A stretch of DNA of 64,000 nt, from NCBI GenBank assembly GCA_013076295.1, contig RQOL01000478.1, positions 62,001 to 126,000 of the forward strand, written 5' to 3'. Positions 23,117 to 33,500 of this stretch are shown here, one piece after another. The notes below the pieces were generated by a model. It searched no databases, was not told the DNA's origin, and saw nothing but the letters and a program-made list of their open reading frames with translations. The DNA comes from Sanderia malayensis. Its lineage: Eukaryota > Cnidaria > Scyphozoa > Semaeostomeae > Pelagiidae. How positions within the stretch are numbered: position 1 is the first letter of the stretch; every line of letters begins with the position of its first letter. The position numbers were made by a program, and so were the translations under genes.

Positions 23117-24416
23117 AAGCCACTTTCACATCCGTTTTTGAAAACGAGACATCAATTCTAAAACGAGGCTAATGCTGTAGCGCTACTGTAGTGTCGCAGT
23201 GGTACCTCCCACTACCCGCTGTATAGTTTCTTCAGTTATATAATTAAAAATTGATCAATTTAAAAAGTTGTTGGCCGAAGACGTGGAAGATTATTACTAA
23301 ACCATTATTGACCAGTCAACGATAATTTTGGAAGCATACAACGGGAATATGCCGCGCTCGAAGACTGAAATTGTGCGGGCCTACTAGGCCATGTATTCTC
23401 GCGTCAACTATCAGGCAAATGGGGACATGCTTGTTGCAAAATCGGGTAACTATAGGAATGTTTAAATTATAATAACGTAACTTAAATTTTGCCCCCTGCC
23501 TTTTTTGCCCTGTTATGCAAATGTAGGCTGCTGTAGAAGTGGGATGACCATGACCATATGCATACCCTTTTCATTTCACAAAATTAATGCGTATCAGCAT
23601 ACACTCTTTTTTATAAGAATACACTTTATAAAAATAATGAGGGTCGAAATTCGTGAAATTTAAGGAAATTTTAAGAATATTGGCAGACTCACAATCTTGT
23701 GAAACTATTATCTTTAGCAGGCGTTCTTTATTTTTGAATTGGTGCGCTTTTCACAGGCCGGTATGGAAAGTATGGCAGTTTTCGCCGAGTACATAATTTA
23801 CATAATGTAGCCTGTATTCAAACATTAAAATATATCAATATGTCATCTATAGCCACTGCAAATCCTTTATGAAAAGTTTGGACAGTTTTCAGCTTATCGT
23901 GTGCGGTGTACCCTTTTGACTTAATATGCCGATACGCGTTAATTTTATGAAAAGGGTATGTATGGTCATCCTACTTCTACAGCAGCCTACGTTTTTATAA
24001 CGGGGCACAAAATGCAGGGGTGCAAAATCTAAATTACATTATTATAATTTAAACATTCCTATTTGTATACATGCGCTTTAATAGTTACCCGATTTTGCAA
24101 CAAGCATGTCTCCATTCGCTTGATAGTTGACGTGAGAAAACATGGCCTATGCCCGCAAAATTTCAGTCTTGGAGCGTGGCGTATTCCCCTTGTAAGCTTC
24201 CGAAATTATCTTTAACTGGTCAATAATGGTTTAGTAATAATCTTCCACGTCTTCGGCCAATAATTTTTTAAATTGATCAATTTTTAATTAAATAATTGAA
24301 GAAACTATACAGCGGGTAGTGGGAGGTACCACTGCGACACTACACTAGCACTACAGGGTTAGCCTCGTCTTAGAATTGACGTCTCGTTTTCAAAAACGAA
24401 TGTGAAAGTGGCCTTA
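23117..24416. mobile_element. Palindromic MITE (about 1.3 kb) with very long inverted arms
   Basis: The sequence from about 23,117 to 23,600 is the imperfect reverse complement of about 23,940 to 24,416. Both arms contain CCACTTTCACATCCG (CATTCG on the right), TTTTTGAAAACGAGAC, GTGGTACCTCCCACTACCCG, AAGACGTGGAAGATTATTAC and TTTTGCAACAAGCATGTC. The spacer is about 340 bp and nothing is encoded. The tips read AATAAG(G)CCACTTTC on both sides. It splits the Helitron 1 helicase between CFDN and QGPS. TA is a possible target duplication, but the duplication is ambiguous and the superfamily is undecided. Confidence 0.75.
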
Positions 24417-24419
24417 TTA

Positions 24420-24774
24420 CCAAGGGCCCTCAATTTCAAGTTCACCAAAATGTGTTCCCATTTCTCCAGTAACACTTTCACAGATGTGTCATTATGGTCA
24501 TCATGAAAGACAGCAATTACCCCTCAAGTTAGCCTGGGCGATAACAATACATAAAAGTCAGGGATTAACGCTTGAAAAGGCATGGATTAATATAGGACCG
24601 TCAGAAGCAGTTGCTGGAATAACATATGTTGCATTGAGTTGAGTAAGAGCACTCTCTTCATGTGTTATAGAACCTATGTCTTTTGAAAGACTACAGGGAA
24701 TAGGCAAATCTTCCTGTTTGAAATTTCGAATTCAGGAAGAAGAAAGGCTTGAATTGATTGTTCAAAAATGCTAA
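24420..24774 (+). pseudogene. Helitron 1 helicase C-terminus
   Basis: Directly after the MITE the frame reads QGPSISSSPKCVPI and then LPLKLAWAITIHKSQGLTLE, followed by GPSEAVAGITYVALS. These are the last SF1B/PIF1 motifs (TIHKSQG and the VALSR region). One TGA interrupts VALS*VRALS. The protein ends naturally with LIVQKC and TAA at 24,772-24,774. Confidence 0.75.
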
Positions 24775-24970
24775 TCGACTTCAATTTAATTCGACCTCTT
24801 CATGCATGATTCTGATGTGCTCTGCTTATTTGTTGTTATTGAAGATAGCAACAACGTTATATATATATATGCAAATTTGAAATATGATGTTTTCTTCAAA
24901 AATAATTATCATGCATAGATCACTTTAATCACACTGTTCTATTTAGATATTGTTCTTTTAATTTACAGGT

Positions 24971-25983
24971 ATGGCTGAAGAAAAGGGAATTGTAGGTTAC
25001 ATTCATGACACAAGAAAATACTTTGATTTCCAGTTCCAGACAGATTCAAATGTAATCCGAGGTGTCTGTTTTTCACCTGGAAAAAAAGATTGTTTGAGGA
25101 AGCTGCTTTGAAAAAGTCCCCTGTAAAGCTGAAGAAATTTATAGAAGACAAGAAAGCTGAGTCTACAGATATTTTGATGAATGACAAGGTGGTCATTGAA
25201 GAGCTAACAGAGTCAGACATAGACTTTCAACATCGACAACTAGTTCTGAAAGAGCTTAACATTGGCAAACTTACTGAAATAGCACTTCAACAAATCATAA
25301 CATTGAAAGCTAAGGCCTTTAATGTGCAAAAGCCTGTGCACATTCAAACTCAACGTGGAACATCGTAAACGAAACAAGAAGCCCTGCTGATTGATCTGCA
25401 TGGAACTGTTAAGATAATTTTATGGGAAGATGACATTGATACTATTGAAGATGGTGGTACATACATGTTTAAAAATTTACGTGTCAAGAAGAACAAGTTG
25501 ACAGGTGAAACTTTTGTCAACCCTGCAAAAGCCTTTTCTAAGATTTCTCAAGCTGAAGAATTTCCTCCCGACACATTGAAGCCACCCCAGTCACTGCCAT
25601 CAGAACTCAGAACATTGTCAGTGAATGGGGAAATTGTTGGTGTGCAGAAATGTTCTTTGAGTTTCTGTTGCTTAAAACGCAACAAGCCTGTGCAACAATG
25701 CAGGCAAAAGCTTCTGACTTGCAGTCACTGTAATCTGAAGCAAAAGGCAGCTAAGTGTAAGAAGAGCTGGTACGTGAATGCTTTATTCAATGATGGTGGG
25801 AAGAACCTGACACTCAGCTTTTACCATAAAATGGTAATGAAAGTTCTGCAAACGATTGTCCGTGACAAGCAAGACACAGAGGACGAAAGGTTTATTTCTG
25901 ACAGTTTCTTTGAATTGTCAGATGCACCTTCAACGACAGAACAAGGGCAGTGGAAAGCATTGAAAACTTTAGTGAGTAGTTGA
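24971..25983 (+). pseudogene. RPA-like single-strand DNA binding protein of Helitron 1
   Basis: The start MAEEKGIVGYIHDTRKYFDF follows a TTTACAG acceptor-like site. A one-base loss in an A7 run near 25,088 shifts the frame to KKSPVKLKKFIED. The same frame continues past a TAA (25,366-25,368) into EALLIDLHGTVKIILWEDDI and a following GGTYMFKNLRVKKN, a strand pattern typical of an RPA1-type OB fold. A zinc-ribbon-like cysteine set follows (CSLSFCCLKRN, QQCRQKLLTCSHCNLKQKAAKC). RPA-like genes are known accessories of some Helitrons. The position 200 bp after the helicase and the same strand fit that role, but the family call is by pattern only. Confidence 0.55.
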
Positions 25984-27080
25984 GACTTCTTTTTTTATAT
26001 ACTGAATATAGGTGTTTCAAACGTTTACAACTTTTACTTGTTTGATTAATCTTTTCAAATATCTTTGCATTGCACTAAAATTTTAGGTTACTAATATAAT
26101 ATCTTCGAATTGCCCCCCCCCCCCTTGAAAAGCCCCCTTCAAATAAGCGCCCACCCTAAGACTAGCAATTGTCAATAAGCGCCCTTAAACGTGTTGATTT
26201 TGCCATCTAATGTTCCCATTGGCGTTTTATTGAGTTATGACAAAAGGGCATGCATTTAGCTATGATAAATAAAATGCTCATAAAGGAATTACTGACTAAA
26301 ATGAACTAGGCCTTCATGGTGTTTGTATGTGGCATGTTCCAGATAATTGTATAAGATAATTCTATATTGTATAATTGTATTTTTAGATGTTAATTCTGTT
26401 TTGTTTCAATTGAAGATAAAAAGGCTCAAACATTTTTTAATTTTTGCGTCTTTTCGATGGTTCTGTTTCGTCCTGGTGTATTGAGTCTTGGTCAAACCCA
26501 TTGAATGTTTAACTGAACAGCACTCAATAGCCATACCCAGTGATGCTAATGTTGCTTGTAGTAATGTTAATGTTCAGTCATGTTTGCTGATGCCAATTGG
26601 TTTACTAGACTAAATTTTACTTGTTTTATAACCCAATATTAGAGTACCCATTTTAAACATCACCAAAACAGGTATGCGCGCACTTATTAATGATCCGTTA
26701 TTTCTAGTAAAATTTTTTAGATGCTAAAAACTGGAACACAAATTGTGAAACGTTCTTTTGCTCTTGGTATTCATGCAAACCATATCAAAAATTAGAAGTC
26801 TATTAGAATATATTTTTATATATTTTTATAATTAGAATATATTTTTCAAAGAACTGCAAGGTAAGAAATGTTTGAAAGTTATTGTTTTTATTATCTGTGT
26901 GTTTTATGAACTTTAGGAATTTTATTATTCTTGGGATGAGATGAGGGTCATGTAAAATTGAATGGATGAACTAAGTGGAATGCTGGGATTCAAGTAGAAT
27001 GGAAGTTACTACTTAGATATTTGAAATGTCATGTTACTTTCATAGGGCCATTTAACTGAATATATTCTTAGCACGGTTAC
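25984..27080. other. Non-coding gap with a poly-C tract and GCGCCC repeats
   Basis: After the RPA-like gene there is no further coding signal. At 26,112-26,170 a C14 tract is followed by CAAATAAGCGCCC and CAATAAGCGCCC motifs, the look of a short MITE or SINE fragment common in invertebrates. Further on are AT-rich stretches with a TATATTTTTATA repeat near 26,810-26,840. The Helitron 1 3' terminus probably lies in this interval, but I could not place a hairpin plus CTRR end with confidence. Confidence 0.4.
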
Positions 27081-27084
27081 TTTT

Positions 27085-27800
27085 CAGCACTGCATCACCA
27101 TCGAAATCGTCTACGCCAGCTGGTGTCCTGTTTTTTAATCAATTTGTGAAGAGCTTTTTATAAACTTCTGGGGTAGCAGAGAAGTTTCCGGGTCGGGACA
27201 CTGCTCTTCGCCGAGTGAGGCAGGAAAGCTGTGGGTGGCTTAGACGGCCTCAATCCACAATCAGCGATTTAGCAGAAACAATCGCTGAGAATATTAAGGT
27301 TGTTTGCGAGAAGCAATTGCCAGCTGATGCAATTTTGAAGATGCAGAGAAACATGGAAGGAATGCAATCGTTGTTGGCCGTGCACAGAAAAAACTCAGCG
27401 GACAGGCCCAGTATGAACGATACAATGAGCAAAGTAACAAAGTTGATCCAGGCAACAAGAGAAGTTGACACAATGATGTTGTCATTTGTGGCGCTTGGGG
27501 GCACAATGTTCACAGTAGGGGTGAACTTTAAAGTGACTCAAATGTTACTGTCCCACCCTGCTACTCTGGCGCAGAAAGTTGATGGTAGCTCTTGCCCCTA
27601 TCCACATTGAAGGATAGTGGCAAGACATCTGCCTTCTTGCACTTGCTCAATCCAAGGCCCCCCAAAAAGGAAGGCAGATGAAAGTGTAAATAATGTCCCG
27701 TTGAGCTGGAGTTATTGGATGGTGGAGAGGGAGGAGAGGACAAAAAAACAGAAGAAAAAGGCAGAAAAATAAGAAGGCAAAGAAAGAGTGATTCTGCATT
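27085..27800 (+). pseudogene. GWL family protein, copy 1 (unrecognised)
   Basis: I do not recognise this family, but the window holds a second copy at 52,413, which shows which residues are kept. The frame reads GVLFFNQFVKSFL, a TAA, then DTALRRVRQESCGWLRRPQ, DLAETIAENIKVVCEKQL, EVDTMMLSFVALGGTMFTVG and VNFK. It continues in part in another frame with LKDSGKTSAFLHLLNPRPPK, then a lysine/glutamate-rich tail near 27,720-27,790. The ATG present in copy 2 (MASSPAK) reads CTGCATCACC here, so the start is lost. The length is about 200 residues, mostly helical and with a basic tail. It lies on the same strand as, and downstream of, Helitron 1. Confidence 0.5.
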
Positions 27801-27929
27801 GGCAGAATCAGAAGGACTGATAATACAGATGTCAAGATTTGAGTTTATATTGTGTGCTTCATGTTTTTTAGATATACTTGATTTTGATTTATGGAAACAC
27901 TGTTCAAAATGTTGTCTTTGTTGAGAATT

Positions 27930-29220
27930 TTCTTCTTTGTGTTCATTTGTCGTTGGGAGAATAAAAAAGTCGGTAATAATATGAAATGAATAGTTTATGA
28001 ATTAAAACTGCTTTTACGTTGTGCTTATGGAATTTAAGCTTCAGAAACAGGTAAGATAGAGTACTGTGTGGGCGCTTTTTTTGTTGTAATTGATCATTGT
28101 GAGAGCCTGTGTTGGAATCTTGTTGTTATACTTCGCAAAAGTATAACATCGACCTTTTTGAGGAAAAGTGAACTGGAAGCATGTTCTTGTAAAGATTGAT
28201 GAGATGACAGTTCTTGGAGAAGAATGTCTTCGAAAGATGAATTACTTCTGCACACGTTGATCATGTGGTTCTGAAGATTAGTATAATATTACCCTATGAG
28301 AATGTGAAATCTTTTCCTGATATGAAACGATTTACACAAATATGTTACTTGCATTGTATTGACGGGTAGAAATCGGTAAGGTGAGTATCCCCCCCATGCA
28401 TAATCATTGTATCTATGGTAAGTGTTTTATATTGATGACAATATTGTAATATTTTCCCGTACTGGAGTCATATATTTTCAGTGCTGCGTAAATTTATCCT
28501 CGTTACCAAAATAGAGTTCACATTCCCTTGGAATAGAGTTCAAGTTTCTTTGGTATAGGTATCAGGGTTAGCTCTTGGTCAAATGTGCAAAATTAAAAGT
28601 TTACCATACTGAAGCCTTATAATTTCAAACGCTTATAATCATGGCCTCGTTTTGAATATTTACTTTTCCTTCAGGTAAGTTTTGGATCTTCATGATAGGT
28701 ATGAAACCAACATGTTTCAGAGCTTGATCCTCTCTTTGCTATTTTGGAGATTTTGACAAAGTCTTGAAAATCATGAAAAACATCCATACTGAAAGCATAT
28801 AAATATAGCCCTGGATAACTTTAGCATCATTTGAGATATGGAATATGTAGCACTCTCATATGGGCATTGTCATGAGATATATATGTGCTCAAAGTTTAAG
28901 AGAATTATCTCTCAGTTTTGACTTTTGTTTATTTCTTGAATTTTTAGCCATTTTGTCCCATACTAAAGGCTTATAACTTTGGACGCCAGTTTTTTCTACC
29001 TCGTTTCCGATAAATCAGAGGAGTGTTTTTGTGAATAGTGTACACGTTACTGGTATTGACATATATTTTGTTCACCATTGTATGATGACCATGCTTTGTA
29101 CAAGATAAGGGCCTAAATCTCTACATGCTGAAGTCAATAAATTTCAATGATCTATAACTTTAGTGTCAATCTGAGAAAGAGGCTGAAATTCCGTCATGTG
29201 ATAGAGAGCCCTGATATCTA
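27930..29220. repeat. Non-coding region with imperfect repeats around a CATACTGAA...TTATAA motif
   Basis: Blocks beginning with CCATACTGAAGCCTTATAA (28,603), CCATACTGAAAGCATATAA (28,785) and CCATACTAAAGGCTTATAA (28,958) recur at about 170-bp spacing, with loosely similar text between them. A further trace may occur at 53,820. No coding frame is convincing. The array could be an old satellite or an intronic repeat of the neighbouring elements. Confidence 0.45.
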
Positions 29221-30211
29221 CTATGCGTAGGAATATCCCTCCTTATATAATATCTGAGCGGTAAGGAAACGTGCGGTCAAAGACCACCCGGTCGAGGCGT
29301 TGTAATCCCTTTTTGGCCTCCCCTTCTTCCTTATTCTTTTGAAAAACTTTCCATAACTCTTCTGATCTGCATTTGTAACTTCTTTCACCAGTTTGTCTCT
29401 CAAAATTCACTGTATTTTTCGAGATTTTTTCATTTTTATCCTTCGAAAATCCTTCTGCCCCTTGTTTTCGTCTCATCAGGGTTTTGTGTGCTGGGTCAGA
29501 TACTGCCGTGCCAAGGCTTTAGTTTTGCGTGCGAGGGGGAGTTGTCCCGAGGTTTGATGCGTACTAAAGCATCAAGTCGAACAAAACATGTTGTGCTCGG
29601 CGACCCCCTGGCTAAAGGCATTTGAAATGATGTCATGCTTCTGGAAAGATAGATCGTGCGTTGTTTACCGTTTACGAAACAATGAATCCCTGTTGCGTTT
29701 GACACTAATCCGACAGCGTCTTTTGTTACTGTGGCCTTTGATTGACCAGGAAGTTCCCTCCTTCCTTCTGCAATGTGCTTAGCTTGCTCTTTTGTTTGGG
29801 TGCGTTTTACTTTTTTGTGCAACAGTTTTCATTGGCTTAATTGACGAGAATACTTATTTTATCACTGCGAAGACGTGTTCTGTATCTACTATCGTGTTAT
29901 TTTCCACTGTAATTCCTAATTTTCTTGCAATTTCGACGAGAGGACAAGTAAATGTGTTTTTAGTGATTTCTCTTATTTTCCCTTTAAACTATTTCTCTCA
30001 CTGCAAAATTACTGTTGTTGTTGTTTTACTTTCCATTTCCACACGATTTTCTATTTTTCGTAGATACATTTTGTGTCACTGGATTATTTTTAACTCCACA
30101 TTTTTGGGTTTTATATTCTTTAATTTTTAGATATAATTAATTATATATTATATCTTTCATAATAGTATTTAATAGAATTCGCTGTATTTAATACATCTCT
30201 TTTTTTATCAC
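29221..30211. other. Upstream region of Helitron 2
   Basis: The plus strand is T-rich, especially 29,790-30,200. Two minus-strand open stretches (29,243-29,476, rich in Lys/Glu/Arg, and 29,496-29,822, 108 residues) match nothing I know, and I give neither a function. The interval should contain the Helitron 2 promoter and 5' terminus; a TTCTTTTTTTATCAC pyrimidine run precedes the first coding remnant. No Helitron TC terminus could be assigned. Confidence 0.35.
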
Positions 30212-30248
30212 CCCGTAACAAATGCCACAAGAACCAAATATCTCTGGC
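30212..30248 (+). pseudogene. First coding remnant of the Helitron 2 protein, cut by BEL
   Basis: The frame RNKCHKNQISL runs into the BEL left LTR. After deleting the BEL element and one TGGC it continues as ANDEGRDRGPML at 36,258, giving a plausible continuous N-terminus. An ATG at 30,222 lies in another frame and meets a stop after the junction, so I do not use it. Confidence 0.5.
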
Positions 30249-30526
30249 TGTACCGAACAAATACACCAGCTTCTAAAAGCCAACGTATTTTTGTCTAGGT
30301 ACACCCTCACAGTAGGGTCGCCAGAGAATTACAATATTTCCCGTAAATCTCGTTCACTAAAATCGATACTTTTCTAACAAAACTTTTCAAAAACTAAGTC
30401 TACCAACACGTGCCACATGTCCGACAGAAGTGTCTCGAGCTCGGACCCAGTCCCTAAACCAACTAAACATAACTGCGGAGTAGCCGCTTAAACAAAATGT
30501 CTTATAAGTCTCTAAAGTCCGGTATA
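30249..30526 (-). repeat. BEL/Pao 3' LTR
   Basis: 278 bp running TGTACCG...CGGTATA on the plus strand, that is TATACCG...CGGTACA in the element's sense. By eye it is identical to the copy at 35,980-36,257. Confidence 0.9.
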
Positions 30527-30580
30527 CACTCCCCTAAAATTTTAAACTAAAACAACGTTTTATAAAATTTTATCGTATCT

Positions 30581-33500
30581 TCAGTCTTCTTCATTATCTT
30601 TCAAAATCACCTTCGTCTTCATAGTCGAGTTCAACGCCGCCTGCCTCTTCGTTCTTCCTCCCGAAACGCTCGAATCTCCTCCGTTCCCGTCAGCAGTCGC
30701 AACCCGATCTTTTCCACCGCCGTTCGAAATCGAAACCCGATCTTCTCCACCGTCGTCTGTAGGCGCATCCCGATCTTCTACCCCGTCTTCGGCCTCCGCG
30801 ATAACACTGCTTCTGATCTCCAATGGACAAACCGCCTGTAAAGGTCGTTCAAGGATGTGTCCCTTATGTAACATCGCTACTCCTCGTGTGACTCCATCCT
30901 TTCCTCTGATCAGCTCCACGACTTTGCCCTTTTTCCATCTACCCCGATTCTTTCCTTCCCCAATCACTAACACTATTTCTCCAATCCTTGGCTCAATCGA
31001 TTCGTTACTGTTCATGCGATGAACTTCCATTAAGCTATGTAAATATTCCTTTCTCCATCTCTGCCAAGCGTGCTCTCGTGCATTCTTCAACCGTCTTTGC
31101 ATCTTTGTAATCGTTTCTTCCTCTATCTCCACATCATCTAAAATTTGACAGTTTCTCCCCCACATAATAATGCTTGGTGTCAATACACTTTCCTCCCCCG
31201 TATCGCTTTCTGTGTAGGTCAGGGGTCTGTTATTCATATTTCTCTCAATATCCATCACAACAGTTTCCAGCTGCTCGAAGGTAAGTAATGATTTTCCAAC
31301 TGTTTTATAAAATGTTTTCTTGATGTCCTTAATCAATCTTTCGTACATGGAACCCCACCATGGGCTTCTTGACAAGTTGAACTGCCATCTGATCTCATGA
31401 GAAGCCAAGTGATTTTGCAACTTCTCGCTCTTTCGAATTTTCTTGATCCATGTAGAAGTACTCTTGAAAACGCTTGCATTATCGGATACAATGAGCTGTG
31501 GTCTGCTCTTTCGTGTTATGAAAGCGTTCAATTTCCTAATGAATTCTTCTGCTGTTTGTGACTTTGTTACTTCCAAATGCACTCCTCTCATCACTGCACA
31601 AGTGAATATCAGGATATACGCTTTTCCTTCAGTTGTCTTATTTACTCTGTACATCAACGGACCCGCAAAGTCAATGCCTGTTGTTTGAAACGGCCAACCG
31701 ATTGTTGTGCGAAAGCTTGGTAACTGAGCAGTTTTTGGTCTTCCGAAAGGCTTCGTAGCAAATACCTTACACACAGTGCAACTTTTAATCTCCTTTTTCA
31801 CAGCAGCTCTGAGTTTTGGAATCCAGAATGTCTCTCTAATTTCCGCTATTGTATCAGCTACTCCGAAATGCATGACTTTGTGGTGTGTATGTCTGATGAG
31901 CTTCTCTGTGAAGACTCCTCTTTCCAAATAAATTGGTGCGTAGTCCTGGATTCTTCCTACACATCTCAATATTCCCTTCTCATCTTTCTCTATTTTCCAA
32001 CCTGGTGTTTGTTTTATTTCTGTAATTTCACTTTGTAGCTTTCTGATCCAGCTATCTCTTGCTCTGATTATTTCCTCTGTAGTTAAAGGACCTTTCTTTA
32101 CTGGTTTCCCCTCTTTCTTTGCTACACAATTTCCTGTAAATCTCAAAACCCATGCAGTTGTTCTAATTGTTGTCCAGTATGATTTCCTTTCTAGCAATAA
32201 ATCCCATTCACTTTTCTCTGTCTCCGTAACATGCAACATAATTTCCTTGATTGGTTTACTCTCAGTATTCACAACAGAATTTCTCCTAAACTCTGGCTGG
32301 CAAGGCCATTCACTTTCAGCTAAAATCCAACTCGGTCCATCGAACCATTCTCCTTTGCATAATTTGTTAATGTTTGCCCCTCTGCTTCCCAAGTCTGCTA
32401 TGTTTAAGTTTGATGGGCAATATCTCCATTTAACTCCTAACTTCTCGGTTATTTCTGAAATCTTTCTTACTCTGTTTGCAACAAACACCTTCCATGATTT
32501 TCCTGGGTTTGAAATCCAAAATAGTGCCACCATGCTGTCCATCCAAACATTTACAGATGTTATTGGCCAGCTCTCCAATGCCTTGTAGATATTCTTAGCC
32601 ATGTTGGCTGCCATTTGCCCTCCTACTAACTCTAGTCTGGCAATTGACGTATTCCTTTTTGAGATTCTTGACTTGGATGTTAAGAGTCCCTTTATTATTC
32701 CTGTGCTTTGTTCAATCACTGCTACAGTAACCGCAGAACACGCCATTTCACTTGCATCTGCAAATAAGTGTAAGCTAACACTTTTCACCTTTCTATTCTC
32801 TTTGATTAAACTTCTTGGAATTTTCACATTTCTCAACTGTCTAATCCAGCTCAGATAATCTTTTGCAAGTGGTTTGGATATTTCAGTGTTCCAGTTTTTA
32901 TTTTCATCACAAGCATCCCTGTAAATTCTCTTTCCTTCAACTAAAGTTGGTGAGATGATTCCCAACGGATCGTATATTTTCCCAAGCTGACTCAAAATGC
33001 TTGCCTTTGTGACTGGTGAACTAGTGTCAATTTCATCTATGACTATTTCTAGAGTGTCTTCTCTTTTATCCCATGTGTGGCCTAATATCTTTGTTGGGTT
33101 TTTCATATTTTCATCCTCAAGTTGTTCATGATTTGATTCCCATTTGTGAACAGGGAACTTTGCATCGTGCAGTATTGCTGTAGAATCTCTCTTGAACTTT
33201 TCAAGTTTATCTAACTCCCATCCAGTGCACATCAAATTGTCTACGTAAGTGTTCTCTCTCAGCATTTTGACTGTTTCCGTGTACTCGGATAGCTCCCGGT
33301 ATTGATCATAATGATGATTAAGTGTAGCTCCTAGCATAAAGGGACTAGCTTCTGCACCAAATGGTACTCTCATTTGCCGTAAATGTTCTTGCTTTCCCTT
33401 CAACGTAAACAAGAATCTGAATGCATCTCTATCTTCTTCTTTAACTCCTATCTGTAAAAATGCTTTCTGTATATCACCCAGAAGTAGATTTGGCGTCATC

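Larger units (their letters stand above)
13777..25983 (+). mobile_element. Helitron 1, an autonomous-type Helitron now decayed and interrupted
   Basis: From 5' to 3' the element carries an OTU-like protease, a cysteine-containing DUF6570-like segment, a Helitron Rep with HUH and two-tyrosine motifs, a PIF1-family helicase and an RPA-like OB-fold gene. This gene set is known for animal and plant Helitrons, but no single copy here is intact. A hAT element (16,132-20,987) and a palindromic MITE (about 23,117-24,416) are inserted in it, and the remainder carries several frameshifts and stops. Neither Helitron terminus could be placed, so the limits given are those of the coding remnants. Confidence 0.7.

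Noticed and set aside
29243..29822. Two minus-strand open frames with basic proteins
   Set aside because: No recognised motif, no supporting signals, and they lie in the probable upstream region of Helitron 2. They are mentioned but not called as genes.
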